DNA of 24,356 nt, from the NCBI GenBank assembly GCA_902773415.1, contig CACYEE010000227.1, forward strand, positions 1 through 24,356. The letters are read 5' to 3'. Source of the stretch: an uncultured Actinomyces sp. (lineage in GTDB: Bacteria > Actinomycetota > Actinomycetes > Actinomycetales > Actinomycetaceae). Each line of letters opens with the position of its first letter. Position 1 is the stretch's first letter. Positions 1-8,319 of the stretch are shown piece after piece. The translations under genes and the position numbers were made by a program. The notes below the pieces were generated by a model. That model was not told where the DNA came from, ran no database searches, and saw only the letters and a program-made list of their open reading frames with translations.

Positions 1-1
1 C

Positions 2-1309
2 GAGGCGATCGATGCCGCCGAGGACCGTGCGCTCTTCGGTGCCGTTCTCTCCGATGCCGGCCTGCACGCCCCCGCCTTCGGAACCGCGACAAGCGATTCG
101 CAGACCGTCGAGATTGCCGAGCGGATCGGATACCCGGTTCTCGTCCGCCCGTCCTACGTGCTCGGCGGGCGCGGCATGGAAATCGTCTACTCGCCCGGCC
201 AGCTCGAGGACTATCTCGCCCGCGACGAAGCCTCCAGGACGGACGCCTCGCGTCGCACCGCACCGCTGCTCGTCGACCGGTTCCTCGACGACGCCACCGA
301 AATCGACGTCGATGCCCTCTATGACGGCAACGAGCTTTTCCTTGGCGGAATCATGGAGCACATCGAGGAATGCGGAATCCACTCGGGCGATTCGGCCTGC
401 GTCCTTCCGCCCGTGACGCTTTCGCAGAAGGTCATCGGGGAAATCCGCGAAGCCACCGAAGCGATCGCGAAGGGCGTGGGCGTGCGCGGCCTGATCAACA
501 TCCAGTACGGCCTCATGAACGACGTCCTGTATGTCATCGAAGCCAATCCGCGGGCCTCGCGCACGGTTCCCTTCGTGTCGAAGGCGACGGGAGTTCCGCT
601 CGCGAAGGCCGCGGCATGGGTCATGGCGGGGCGCACGATCGGGGAGCTGCGGGAGCAGGGCATGCTTCCTGAAGCCGACGCAACCGTCCTCGACCTTGAC
701 GCCGATATCGCCGTCAAGGAGGTCGTTCTTCCCTTCAAGCGTTTCCAGACCCGCGACGGGCGCGTCGTGGACACGATTCTCGGGCCCGAAATGCGTTCGA
801 CGGGCGAGGTCATGGGCCTGGCCGACACTTTCCCCAAGGCCTTCGCGAAGTCGCAGGAAGCCGCCTACGGCGGTCTTCCCGACAGCGGAACCGTCTTCAT
901 TTCCGTTGCCGACCGCGACAAGGGCGCGATCGTCTATCCGGTGCTCCAGATGGTCGAGCTCGGCTTCACGATCATGTCCACTGCCGGAACCGCTGCGGTC
1001 CTGCGCCGATACGGCGTTCCTGTCGAGGTTGTCCGCAAGCAGTCCGAGAGCGCCGAAGGCGAGCGTACGATCGTCGAGCGGATCATGGCGCGCGAGATCG
1101 ACATGGTCGTCAACACCCCGGGATCGCAGGGCGCGCGAAAGGACGGCTACGCGATTCGTGCGGCGACGAACGCCGCCGACATTCCGATCATCACGACCAT
1201 CGAGGAGTTCGGCGCGGCCGTCCAGGCCGTTGCGGCCCGGCGCACCTCGGGCTTCGAGGTGGAATCCCTTCAGTCCCACGATGCGCGACGCGAGGCGAGG
1301 CGGTCATGA
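2..1309 (+). CDS. carB: Carbamoyl-phosphate synthase large subunit, 3' part (5' end outside window)
   Basis: The reading frame is open from base 2, so only the C-terminal ~435 residues of a ~1,100-residue protein are present. CarB makes carbamoyl phosphate from bicarbonate, ATP and CarA-delivered ammonia, for pyrimidines and arginine. What is visible is the second ATP-grasp half: PVLVRPSYVLGGRGME near the start, then the CPSase signature IEANPRASRTVPF. The C-terminal allosteric MGS-like domain follows (FISVADRDKGAIVYP, then TAGTAAVLRRYGVPVEVV). The stop overlaps the pyrF start by 4 bases (ATGA), so the two are translationally coupled pyrimidine genes. I see no break in the visible part. Identity is very secure. 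Confidence 0.97.
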   Translation, partial: EAIDAAEDRALFGAVLSDAGLHAPAFGTATSDSQTVEIAERIGYPVLVRPSYVLGGRGMEIVYSPGQLEDYLARDEASRTDASRRTAPLLVDRFLDDATEIDVDALYDGNELFLGGIMEHIEECGIHSGDSACVLPPVTLSQKVIGEIREATEAIAKGVGVRGLINIQYGLMNDVLYVIEANPRASRTVPFVSKATGVPLAKAAAWVMAGRTIGELREQGMLPEADATVLDLDADIAVKEVVLPFKRFQTRDGRVVDTILGPEMRSTGEVMGLADTFPKAFAKSQEAAYGGLPDSGTVFISVADRDKGAIVYPVLQMVELGFTIMSTAGTAAVLRRYGVPVEVVRKQSESAEGERTIVERIMAREIDMVVNTPGSQGARKDGYAIRAATNAADIPIITTIEEFGAAVQAVAARRTSGFEVESLQSHDARREARRS

Positions 1310-2133
1310 GCTTTCCCGATCGTCTCGTGTCCCGCATGGGGGAGTTCGGTCCGCTTTGCGTCGGCATCGATCCCCACGCCTCGCTCCTTCATGCGTGGGG
1401 CCTTCCCGACACGGCCGATGGCGCGCGCGACTTCGGGCTTCGGGTTGTCGAAGCTCTTGCCGCCCATGCCGCCGCGTTCAAGCCCCAGTCGGCATTCTTC
1501 GAACGGCATGGCTCTGCCGGAGTCGCCGCTCTCGAGGATGTCCTGGGCGCCGGGCGGGCAGCCGGGGTTCCGATGATTCTCGACGTCAAGCGCGGCGATA
1601 TCGGTTCGACAATGGACGGATATGCCGATGCCTTCCTCTCCGGCCCCGGCGAAGCCGATGCCGTGACGCTGTCGCCCTATCTCGGCCCCGGTTCGCTTGA
1701 AAGAACGGCCCGTCGTTTTGCCGCGGCGGGCAAGGGAGTCTTTGTTCTCGCCCTCACCTCGAACCCGGAAGGCGCGCTGGTCCAGCATGCCGGGGGAGCG
1801 GGATCTTGCGTCGCCGGCCGTGTCTTCGACGCCGTCCGAAGCCTCAACGCCGATCTGTCATCGAAGGGACTCGGGCCTGTCGGGCTTGTCGTCGGAGCGA
1901 CGATCGGCGACGCCGCCCGACGTCTGGACATCGATCTTTCGGCTTTCAACGGACTCTTCCTTGCCCCGGGGGTCGGGGCCCAGGGGGCAGGTGCGCCGGA
2001 GATTTCGGAGGTTTTCGGCAGCGCGAGGAATCGCGTTCTTGCATCCGCCTCGCGATCGGTCCTGCACGAAGGCCCCCGCGCGGACGGACTTGTGCGTGGC
2101 TTCGTGGAGACCCGCAAAGCCCTCGCATTCTAG
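1306..2133 (+). CDS. pyrF: Orotidine 5'-phosphate decarboxylase (type 2)
   Basis: Decarboxylates OMP to UMP, the last step of de novo UMP synthesis, in the cytoplasm. The 275-residue length fits the longer 'type 2' PyrF of actinobacteria. The catalytic motif DVKRGDIGST lies at residues 93-102, with K95 as the expected catalytic lysine and D93/D98 as the acidic partners. A phosphate-binding stretch LFLAPGVGAQG lies near residue 220. The start ATG sits in the overlap with the carB stop and is the obvious coupled start. It is followed by a 154-base AT-richer gap before mihF. Confidence 0.97.
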   Translation: MSFPDRLVSRMGEFGPLCVGIDPHASLLHAWGLPDTADGARDFGLRVVEALAAHAAAFKPQSAFFERHGSAGVAALEDVLGAGRAAGVPMILDVKRGDIGSTMDGYADAFLSGPGEADAVTLSPYLGPGSLERTARRFAAAGKGVFVLALTSNPEGALVQHAGGAGSCVAGRVFDAVRSLNADLSSKGLGPVGLVVGATIGDAARRLDIDLSAFNGLFLAPGVGAQGAGAPEISEVFGSARNRVLASASRSVLHEGPRADGLVRGFVETRKALAF

Positions 2134-2142
2134 GACATATGT

Positions 2143-2173
2143 CCCAAATATGGGGTTTTTCTTGGTCTTTTTC
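2143..2173 (+). terminator. Weak terminator-like hairpin after pyrF
   Basis: Ten bases after the pyrF stop, CCCA-AATA-TGGG can form a 4-bp stem (extendable by G-U pairs). It is followed at once by two T-rich runs (2156-2160 and 2168-2172). The stem is short, so this is only a candidate for the end of the carB-pyrF transcript. The region is clearly less GC-rich than its surroundings. Confidence 0.3.
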
Positions 2174-2287
2174 CGTAAAACTTAGCGAGATTTTGCTGAA
2201 ATCGACGCACAAAGCTCCGGCATGTCTGTTTAATAGTTGTTACGTAGGCAACATTCCTGCTTGCGGGAAAGTACAAGGAGGCCAATA
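2174..2287 (+). promoter_or_regulatory. AT-richer leader/promoter region of mihF
   Basis: This stretch between pyrF and mihF is unusually AT-rich for the window and must carry the mihF promoter if the upstream transcript ends after pyrF. TTTAAT at 2229-2234 is a possible -10 element, but I see no convincing -35 at 16-18 bases upstream, so the exact promoter is uncertain. The mihF ribosome-binding site AAGGAGG is at 2275-2281, six bases before the ATG. Confidence 0.35.
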
Positions 2288-2599
2288 ATGCCACTTCCAG
2301 AGCTCACGCCCGAGCAGCGCCAGCATGCGCTTGAGAAGGCGGCCAAGGCGCGTCTGAAGCGTGCCGAGCTGAAGAAGGATCTCAAGGACGGCAAGATCAC
2401 GCTTTCCGGCGTGCTCAAGAAGGCCGAGAAGGACGAGACCATCGCCAAGATGAAGGTTTCCGCCCTTCTCGCTTCGCTGCCCGGCATCGGTGCCGCAAAG
2501 TCCAAGCAGATTATGGAGCACATCGGTATTTCCGAATCTCGCCGCATCGGCGGCCTCGGGTCTCACCAGAAGGAGGCGCTCATCGAGCGTTTCCACTGA
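2288..2599 (+). CDS. mihF: Integration host factor, actinobacterial type (MihF)
   Basis: A 103-residue nucleoid-associated DNA-binding protein of the mycobacterial IHF / Streptomyces sIHF family, not homologous to HU-type IHF. The N-terminal half is a basic helix (EKAAKARLKRAELKKDLKDG). The second half has the helix-two-turn-helix signature LLASLPGIGAAKSKQIMEHIGIS and ends RRIGGLGSHQKEAL, both typical of the family. I chose the ATG at 2288 over an in-frame ATG at 2237 because it follows AAGGAGG with good spacing and gives the usual family length. Its position between pyrF and gmk is conserved in actinobacteria. Confidence 0.95.
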   Translation: MPLPELTPEQRQHALEKAAKARLKRAELKKDLKDGKITLSGVLKKAEKDETIAKMKVSALLASLPGIGAAKSKQIMEHIGISESRRIGGLGSHQKEALIERFH

Positions 2600-2611
2600 A
2601 GACCTCACAGT

Positions 2612-2696
2612 GAAGAGAGGTGCCGCAGCAGGGCTTTTCTGACACGATTGGGCCATGGGCGAATCGTCGAGAAAGCCGGATGCGGCACCTCTTTTC
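2612..2696 (+). promoter_or_regulatory. Long hairpin enclosing the gmk start codon
   Basis: Bases 2612-2627 pair with 2681-2696 as a continuous 16-bp stem (15 Watson-Crick pairs and one G-U). The interior can extend it: 2632-2640 with 2670-2677 (one bulge), and ACGATT 2644-2649 with AATCGT 2662-2667. The gmk ATG (2655) is in the apical loop and the 3' arm codes for gmk residues 9-14. The 3' arm ends in CTCTTTTC, so the structure could act as a late terminator for mihF or as a translational control of gmk. The pairing is directly visible; the function is inference. Confidence 0.5.
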
Positions 2697-3236
2697 GTTG
2701 TTGCCGGACCTTCGGGAGTCGGCAAGGGAACCGTTGTTCGGCAGCTGGTTTCGGCCTCCGACCGGATTTGGCTCTCCGTCTCGGCGACGACGCGGCCGCC
2801 AAGACCCGGCGAAGAAGACGGGGTCCATTACCGGTTCGTCTCCGACGCCGAGTTCGACCGAATGGTCGGGGCGGGAGAGATGCTCGAGTGGGCAACGGTC
2901 CACAGGACCAGCCGCTACGGCACGCCTCGCCAGCCCGTTCTCGACGCGCGCTCCCGCGGGCTCGTGCCGCTGCTCGAAATCGACCTTGACGGCGCACGCC
3001 AGGTCCGCAGGTCGATGCCCGATGCCGTGCTTGTCTTCATCGAACCCCCTTCGATGGAAGAACTCGAAGCGAGACTGCGGGGCAGGGGCACCGAAAGCGA
3101 GGAGCAGATTCTCCGGCGTCTGGAGACGGCGGCACTGGAGATGGCCGCCCGCGACGAGTTCGATGTCCGCATCGTCAATGACGACGTGTCTCGCGCCACG
3201 GCTGAGATTCTTCACGTCATGGGTCTTGATAGCTAG
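2655..3236 (+). CDS. gmk: Guanylate kinase
   Basis: Phosphorylates GMP to GDP with ATP in the cytoplasm. The 193-residue protein has the P-loop GPSGVGKGT at residues 18-26. The GMP-binding segment follows (SVSATTRPPRPGEEDGVHYRF, with the conserved S and R residues and the Y), then LLEIDLDGARQVR and the lid region RLRGRGTESEEQILRRL. The start is forced: an in-frame TGA lies at 2640 and no other start codon precedes the P-loop. There is no convincing Shine-Dalgarno sequence just upstream, and the start lies inside a long hairpin, so expression may be leaderless or structure-controlled. Confidence 0.96.
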   Translation: MGESSRKPDAAPLFVVAGPSGVGKGTVVRQLVSASDRIWLSVSATTRPPRPGEEDGVHYRFVSDAEFDRMVGAGEMLEWATVHRTSRYGTPRQPVLDARSRGLVPLLEIDLDGARQVRRSMPDAVLVFIEPPSMEELEARLRGRGTESEEQILRRLETAALEMAARDEFDVRIVNDDVSRATAEILHVMGLDS

Positions 3237-3239
3237 AAT
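3211..3239 (+). promoter_or_regulatory. Promoter for rpoZ-coaBC
   Basis: TTCACG (3211-3216) and TAGAAT (3234-3239) are separated by exactly 17 bases, a good match to the vegetative actinobacterial promoter pattern. The -10 element overlaps the gmk stop codon (TAG 3234-3236). Transcription would start near 3246, giving a leader of about 23 nt that includes the rpoZ ribosome-binding site. Confidence 0.55.
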
Positions 3240-3268
3240 TGAGCGTCGCATCATAGAGGAGGAGCCAC

Positions 3269-3544
3269 ATGTTCGGAACCGTTCCTGAGCCCGAAGGCAT
3301 TACCAATCCGCCAATCGACTCGCTGCTCGAGAAGGTCGATTCCAAGTATGCCCTTGCCGCCTACGCGGCCAAGCGTGCCCGGCAGATCAACTCGTACCGC
3401 CAGGACATGAACCGGGGCGACGGCCAGATTACGCATATCGGACCGCTGATCGAAGGAACAGGCGCAGAGGACAAGCCCCTGTCGATCGCTCTCGAGGAAA
3501 TCGCCGCCGACAAGATCGAATGGGTCGAGGACGTCGACGAATGA
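3269..3544 (+). CDS. rpoZ: DNA-directed RNA polymerase omega subunit
   Basis: Small subunit that helps fold and stabilise the beta' subunit of RNA polymerase. The 91-residue protein has the omega signature NPPIDSLLEKVDSKYALAAY followed by AAKRARQINSYRQD. The acidic C-terminus (PLSIALEEIAADKIEW) is typical of actinobacterial omega. A strong GAGGAGGAG ribosome-binding site lies at about 3256-3264, and the stop overlaps the coaBC start by 4 bases (ATGA). Position between gmk and coaBC is the conserved one. Confidence 0.96.
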   Translation: MFGTVPEPEGITNPPIDSLLEKVDSKYALAAYAAKRARQINSYRQDMNRGDGQITHIGPLIEGTGAEDKPLSIALEEIAADKIEWVEDVDE

Positions 3545-4746
3545 GCCGATCGCGGATCGTTGTCGGCATCTCCGGCGGGATTGCGGCATACAAGTCCTGC
3601 ATTCTCATTCGGCTCCTGCGCAAGGCAGGAGCCGATGTCGTTGCGGTACCGACGCCCGCCGCCCTCGAGATGATCGGGAAGACGACGCTTGAGGCCCTGA
3701 CGGGCAATCGCGTCCATGTCAGGACCTCCGAGGCGGCCGACCAGGTCACGCATGTCCGGCATGCGCAGGAAGCAGATGCGATTGTCGTCGCTCCCGCCAC
3801 CGCGAACACCCTGGCGAAGACACGCTGGGGGATTGCCGACAACCTCCTGCTGAACACCCTGCTTGCGGCGCGCTGCCCCGTCGTCATGGCTCCCGCCATG
3901 CATACGGAAATGTGGACGAACCCCGCGACCGTCGAGAACGTTGCCGTTCTGCGTTCGAGGGGAATCGACGTTCTCGACGTCGGGGTCGGCCAGCTCACCG
4001 GGAAGGATGCCGGCCCCGGACGCATGCTCGAACCCGAAGCCATTGCCGAGCATGTGCTCGCGACCGTCGCGCGGACCCGCGACCTCCAGGGGCGGCATGT
4101 CGTCGTTTCTGCCGGAGGGACACGGGAGCCGCTCGACCCTGTGCGTTTTCTCGGCAACAGGTCCTCGGGGCGCTTCGGCGTCGAGCTCGCGCGCGAGGCG
4201 CGCTCGCGCGGAGCGGAGGTGACGCTCGTCGCCGCCAACGTCGAAGCCTCGGTGCTCGAACGCGCCGGGGGGACGCGCCTTGTTCGCGTCGAAAGCGCAC
4301 GCGACATGCTCGAAGCGATGGAGCGCGAAGCCTCCGGGGCCGACATCGTCGTCATGTGCGCCGCGGTGGCCGACTACCGTCCCGTCGAACGCCTCGACGT
4401 CAAGCGGAAGAAGACGGGGGAGGACCTTGCGGTCCGGCTTGTCGAAAACCCCGATATCCTCGCGGCCCTTGCCAGGGACAGGCGCAAGGAAGGCCGTCTC
4501 GTCGTCGGCTTCGCGGCGGAGACCGGCGACGAGACGGCAAGCGCTCTCGAATACGGAATCGCCAAGGCGCGGCGAAAGGGAGCCGATCTGCTGGTCGTCA
4601 ACGAGGTCGGCGAGCGCCTCGGCTTCGGAGACGTCGACACCGCCGTCGCCATCGTCGCCGACGACGGCACGGTCGTGCGCGAAGCCGAGGGAAGTAAATC
4701 ACGGATGGCGCGGGTCATCTTCGATGCCATCCGTGAGAGAATGTAG
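3541..4746 (+). CDS. coaBC: Bifunctional phosphopantothenoylcysteine decarboxylase / phosphopantothenate-cysteine ligase
   Basis: Carries out two consecutive steps of coenzyme A synthesis: CoaB couples cysteine to 4'-phosphopantothenate using CTP, and CoaC decarboxylates the product with FMN. The 401-residue protein has the CoaC flavoprotein half first (GISGGIAAYKS near residue 9, HVRHAQEADAIVVAPATANT, and PAMHTEMW at 118-125, the actinobacterial form of the usual PAMN..MW). The CoaB half follows (AGGTREPLDPVRFLGNRSSG from about 191, and KRKK at 288-291). The ATG at 3541 overlaps the rpoZ stop; an in-frame ATG at 3520 would lie inside rpoZ and was rejected. Confidence 0.96.
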   Translation: MSRSRIVVGISGGIAAYKSCILIRLLRKAGADVVAVPTPAALEMIGKTTLEALTGNRVHVRTSEAADQVTHVRHAQEADAIVVAPATANTLAKTRWGIADNLLLNTLLAARCPVVMAPAMHTEMWTNPATVENVAVLRSRGIDVLDVGVGQLTGKDAGPGRMLEPEAIAEHVLATVARTRDLQGRHVVVSAGGTREPLDPVRFLGNRSSGRFGVELAREARSRGAEVTLVAANVEASVLERAGGTRLVRVESARDMLEAMEREASGADIVVMCAAVADYRPVERLDVKRKKTGEDLAVRLVENPDILAALARDRRKEGRLVVGFAAETGDETASALEYGIAKARRKGADLLVVNEVGERLGFGDVDTAVAIVADDGTVVREAEGSKSRMARVIFDAIRERM

Positions 4747-4814
4747 CGACTGTGCAAGCTGCCGGGCGCCGTGGAACCAGAAAAACCGGCCCGCTCGACC
4801 CCGAGAGAAGAACC

Positions 4815-6011
4815 GTGGCACATATTCAGCCCTTTACCTCCGAATCTGTCACCGAAGGCCATCCCGACAAGGTCTGCGACCGGATTTCCGATACGATTCT
4901 CGACGCCATGCTCGCCCAGGATCCCGAGGCGCGCGTAGCCGTCGAGACCATGACGACCACCGGCCTCGTCCACGTCACCGGAGAAGTCACCACCGAATCC
5001 TATGTCGAGATTCCCCGGCTCGTGCGCGATACCGTCACCGGGATCGGATACACCTCCTCGAAGATCGGCTTCGACGGGGATTCCTGCGGCGTGACCGTCT
5101 CCATCGGACAGCAGTCTCCCGACATCGCCAACGGAGTCGCCTCCTCGCTCGAGACGCGCGAAGGGAACGCCTCGGACCGCTACGACGCGCAGGGCGCGGG
5201 CGACCAGGGGCTCATGTTCGGCTATGCATGCACGGAAACCTCCACGCTCATGCCCGCCCCGATTCATCTCTCGCATCGCCTCGCCGAACGTCTTGCCGAG
5301 GTTCGACGGTCCACCATCGTTCCCGGCCTGCGGCCCGACGGCAAGACCCAGGTCACAATCGGATACGAGGGAATCCGGCCCGTCACGCTCGACACCATCG
5401 TCATCTCGACGCAGCATGACGACAACGTCGAACTCGAATGGCTCAGCGAGGTGCTCTCCGAGCATGTCATTGCTCCCGTGCTCAAGGCCGAAGGCATCGC
5501 GCTCGACGATTCGGACCTGAAGATCCTGGTCAATCCTTCCGGAAAGTTCGTGGTCGGCGGCCCCCTGGGCGACGCCGGACTCACCGGCCGTAAGATCATC
5601 GTCGACACGTATGGCGGCATGGCCCGGCATGGCGGCGGCGCCTTCTCGGGAAAGGATCCGTCGAAGGTCGATCGCTCGGGAGCCTACGCGGCTCGGTGGG
5701 TCGCGAAGAACGTCGTCGACTCGGGGCTTGCCGACCGGTGCGAAGTCCAGGTGGCCTATGCGATCGGCCGTGCGGCTCCCGTCTCCGTTCGCGTGGACAC
5801 GTTCGCGACGGAACGGGAGTGCAGCGTCGACCGGATCGAAAGCGCCGTCCGCAAGGCCTTCGATCTCAGGCCCGCGGCGATCATCGACCGCCTCGACCTC
5901 AAGCGCCCGATCTACGCGCAGACCTCCGCCTATGGCCACTTCGGGCGGGAACTGGCAGATTTCACCTGGGAGAAGACGGATATGGTCGAGGAGCTGCTGC
6001 GCGCGCTGTAG
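4815..6011 (+). CDS. metK: S-adenosylmethionine synthase
   Basis: Makes SAM from methionine and ATP. The 398-residue length is normal for the family. The N-terminus FTSESVTEGHPDKVCDR carries the ATP/Mg-binding GHPDK, GAGDQGLMFGYAC is the first family signature and GGGAFSGKDPSKVDRSGAY the second (phosphate-binding) one. I chose the GTG start at 4815, preceded by AGAGAAG, because translation begins there just before the conserved N-terminus; the frame is open further upstream but that part has no homology. It sits 68 bases after coaBC, probably in the same transcript. I see no SAM-riboswitch-like structure. Confidence 0.97.
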   Translation: MAHIQPFTSESVTEGHPDKVCDRISDTILDAMLAQDPEARVAVETMTTTGLVHVTGEVTTESYVEIPRLVRDTVTGIGYTSSKIGFDGDSCGVTVSIGQQSPDIANGVASSLETREGNASDRYDAQGAGDQGLMFGYACTETSTLMPAPIHLSHRLAERLAEVRRSTIVPGLRPDGKTQVTIGYEGIRPVTLDTIVISTQHDDNVELEWLSEVLSEHVIAPVLKAEGIALDDSDLKILVNPSGKFVVGGPLGDAGLTGRKIIVDTYGGMARHGGGAFSGKDPSKVDRSGAYAARWVAKNVVDSGLADRCEVQVAYAIGRAAPVSVRVDTFATERECSVDRIESAVRKAFDLRPAAIIDRLDLKRPIYAQTSAYGHFGRELADFTWEKTDMVEELLRAL

Positions 6012-6016
6012 CCGGG

Positions 6017-6033
6017 CGCGCCGGCAAGGCGCG
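6017..6033. terminator. GC-rich hairpin after metK
   Basis: CGCGCC-GGCAA-GGCGCG forms a perfect 6-bp stem with a 5-base loop, six bases after the metK stop. There is no T-run, so it is at best a tail-less terminator or an mRNA-stabilising hairpin. The rest of the 141-base gap to priA shows only the candidate priA -10 element. Confidence 0.25.
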
Positions 6034-6140
6034 GGCGGCTGGCGGAACTCGCGTCACGGCCCGGTCTCGCTTCGCGTGGCGATCTCCGCCCGGGCCGGTG
6101 CGTGCCAGAAAACCTGCCGGTTTCTTCGCGGGCCTCGTGG

Positions 6141-6146
6141 TTCAAT
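6141..6146 (+). promoter_or_regulatory. Candidate -10 element of priA (leaderless pattern)
   Basis: TTCAAT ends six bases before the priA ATG at 6153, with no Shine-Dalgarno sequence in between. The spacing would put the transcription start at or next to the A of the ATG. No clear -35 is visible. Confidence 0.35.
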
Positions 6147-6152
6147 GGTTCC

Positions 6153-8264
6153 ATGAGCGAAGAGATCCTTCCCGGGTTCGGCCTTCTGCCCGATGTCGGC
6201 GAACAGGAGGCCCTTTTCGCTGTCCGGCACGATGACGGCGATGCCGCGCCACGCGCCGGGACCGCCGTAGCGCATGTCCTCCCGCTCGGCCAGCTTCCCC
6301 ATCTGAGCAGGCCTTTCGACTACGAAATCCCGCCGGAGCTCGACGCCGAGGTCAAGGTCGGCCTTCGGGTGACGGTTCCTTTTGGAAACAAGGTCGTCGA
6401 CGGATACGTCGTCGGGCGCGACACGACGAGCTGCCGCCGGGGCAGGCTGAAACCCGTCAAGCGCGTCGTGTCGAGCCTCCAGCTCGCCAGTCCGGAAATT
6501 CTCGACCTTGCCGCCGAGGTCGGTGCCGCCTACGGCGGTTCTGCCGCGGACTGCCTGAGGCTCGCCGTTCCGCAGCGGCACGCGAAGGCCGAAAAGCGCA
6601 TCCTTGAGGACGGGGCCATTGCGGCGGCGGCAGCGCCGAGGCGCGCGCCATGCCACCATTGGAGACAGTATTCGCGCGGCCAAGAGTACATCGAGTCCCT
6701 TGAAGCGGGCAAGGCTCCGCGTGCGGCGTGCTGCGGGTTGGCCGGGCCGGCCGGAAGCACCGAACTTGTTGCCGATGCCGTCGCTGCGGTTCTTGCCAAC
6801 GGCAGGAGCGCCATTGTCGTCTCTCCGACCCGACGCTATGCCCGGCTTGTCGCCGACCAGCTCGAATCGGCTCTCGCCGTGCCGGTGGCCCGGCTGCTTT
6901 CCTCGGATTCGGTCGAGGAGCGCTACGCCGCGTTCCTCGAAACCCTTCTCGGGCGCGTTCGTGTCGTTGTCGGTACCCGTGCGGCCGTGTGGGCTCCGGC
7001 CAGGGATCTCGGCCTTGTCGTCATACTCGACGACGCCGCCGAAGCCCACCGCGCCGAACGCGCGCCCTACTGCCACACGCGCGACATCGCCCTGAGGCGG
7101 GCACGCAAGGAGAATGCCGCCCTGCTGGTATTCTCGCCCTACCTGTCAGAGGAATCGTGCGCGCTCGTCGAGGCCGGCACCCTCGTCCTGCTCGAAGGCC
7201 GACAGTCGATACGTTCGGCCATGATTCCGCGGATTTCGCTTGCGGACCAATGGAGAGGCGGCGAGGAAACGGGAGGCCAGCTTCCCGAACCGGTCTTCGC
7301 GCTCGTGCGCGACTCGATTGCGCGAGGCCCTGTTCTCGTCGTCGTTCCGCGTTCGGGCTATCTTCCGGTCCTCGCATGCCAGACATGCCGCGACATCGCG
7401 ACATGTCCCGAATGCGCCGGCTCCCTTGCCCTCGAAAATACGCACAAGGCGCCGGCATGCACCCGATGCGGCACCTCGGTGCGCACATTCAGATGCCCGA
7501 ACTGCGGCAGCGGAAAGCTGAGGGCGGCACGGATCGGCTCGTCGCGAACCGTGCAGGACATCGCACGCGCCTTTCCCGGCTACGGCGTTCTCCATTCGTC
7601 CTCGACCGCCGAGCAGGGCATCCTCAATGCCGTGAGCTCCAGGCCGCGGATTGTCGTGGCCACTCCCGGTGCGGAGCCTGGAGCGAAAGGGGGCTATTCC
7701 GCCGCCGTGATCGTCGATTCGCGTTTCCTTCAGGGAAAGGGCCTGGGGGCGCAGACGCGCCTGGTCCGAACCGTCACGCGCATCGCCGCGCGTGTGAGGC
7801 CACGGTCTGCCGGAGGGCATGTGATGCTCGCCGGCCATGCCGATCGCGCTCTCGTGGCCGCGGTGTCGAACTGGGCGCTTGGAGACTTCGCGCATCGGCT
7901 CTGCTCGGAGCGCAAAGAGCTTCGGCTTCCTCCTGCGGCAGCATGGTTTTCCCTCTCCGGTCCGAAGGCGAACGTTCGCCATCTGCTCGCCGAACTGCGG
8001 AAGGTTCTCGAACGCCTCCCTCTGGCCGGGCAATCCGAAACCGGCCTCGACGACCCCCTCCTTGCGGGAGGCATCACGAGCCTCGCGCCCGGAGTCGAGC
8101 TCCTCGGCCCTGCGGCAGGTTCGACCGACGCGCTTTCGACCGTCTACGCCCGCGTCGTGCCCGCGCAGGCAGACGAACTCGGCTCACGGCTCCGGATCGC
8201 GCACCGGTCGCATTGCTCGGCCGGGTTCTCTCCCGTGAGGATCGAACGCGACCCGGCGATGTAG
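6153..8264 (+). CDS. priA: Probable primosomal protein N' (PriA), helicase motifs degenerate
   Basis: A 703-residue actinobacterial PriA. The N-terminal DNA-binding domain includes HLSRPFDYEIPPELDAEVKVG...VPFGNKVVDGYVVG. The zinc module near residues 407-455 has paired cysteines: CQTC, CPEC, CTRC and CPNC. PriA normally restarts stalled replication forks by DNA unwinding and DnaB loading. Here the Walker A position reads GLAGPAGSTE instead of GxTGSGKT, and the DEEH box reads DDAAEAH, so ATPase/helicase activity is probably lost, as is known for other actinobacterial PriA proteins. I chose the ATG at 6153; an in-frame ATG at 6102 would add an unsupported extension. The neighbours metK and fmt are in the usual order. 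Confidence 0.9.
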   Translation: MSEEILPGFGLLPDVGEQEALFAVRHDDGDAAPRAGTAVAHVLPLGQLPHLSRPFDYEIPPELDAEVKVGLRVTVPFGNKVVDGYVVGRDTTSCRRGRLKPVKRVVSSLQLASPEILDLAAEVGAAYGGSAADCLRLAVPQRHAKAEKRILEDGAIAAAAAPRRAPCHHWRQYSRGQEYIESLEAGKAPRAACCGLAGPAGSTELVADAVAAVLANGRSAIVVSPTRRYARLVADQLESALAVPVARLLSSDSVEERYAAFLETLLGRVRVVVGTRAAVWAPARDLGLVVILDDAAEAHRAERAPYCHTRDIALRRARKENAALLVFSPYLSEESCALVEAGTLVLLEGRQSIRSAMIPRISLADQWRGGEETGGQLPEPVFALVRDSIARGPVLVVVPRSGYLPVLACQTCRDIATCPECAGSLALENTHKAPACTRCGTSVRTFRCPNCGSGKLRAARIGSSRTVQDIARAFPGYGVLHSSSTAEQGILNAVSSRPRIVVATPGAEPGAKGGYSAAVIVDSRFLQGKGLGAQTRLVRTVTRIAARVRPRSAGGHVMLAGHADRALVAAVSNWALGDFAHRLCSERKELRLPPAAAWFSLSGPKANVRHLLAELRKVLERLPLAGQSETGLDDPLLAGGITSLAPGVELLGPAAGSTDALSTVYARVVPAQADELGSRLRIAHRSHCSAGFSPVRIERDPAM

Positions 8265-8319
8265 GGCCGGTGTGACTTCCTTGGCGCTGCGGGAAGGGCG
8301 TCAGGCGCCACACGGAACG

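Noticed and set aside
4747..4814. Possible SAM riboswitch upstream of metK
   Set aside because: The 68-base gap is too short, and I see no SAM-I/II/IV conserved core.
4374..5939. 521-codon minus-strand frame opposite coaBC and metK
   Set aside because: It lies antisense to two well-conserved genes, and its translation shows no recognisable domain; it is a shadow of their codon use.
6139..6152. GGTTCAATGGTTCC resembling a tRNA T-loop
   Set aside because: No acceptor stem, anticodon arm or D-arm can be built around it; it is better explained as part of the priA promoter.
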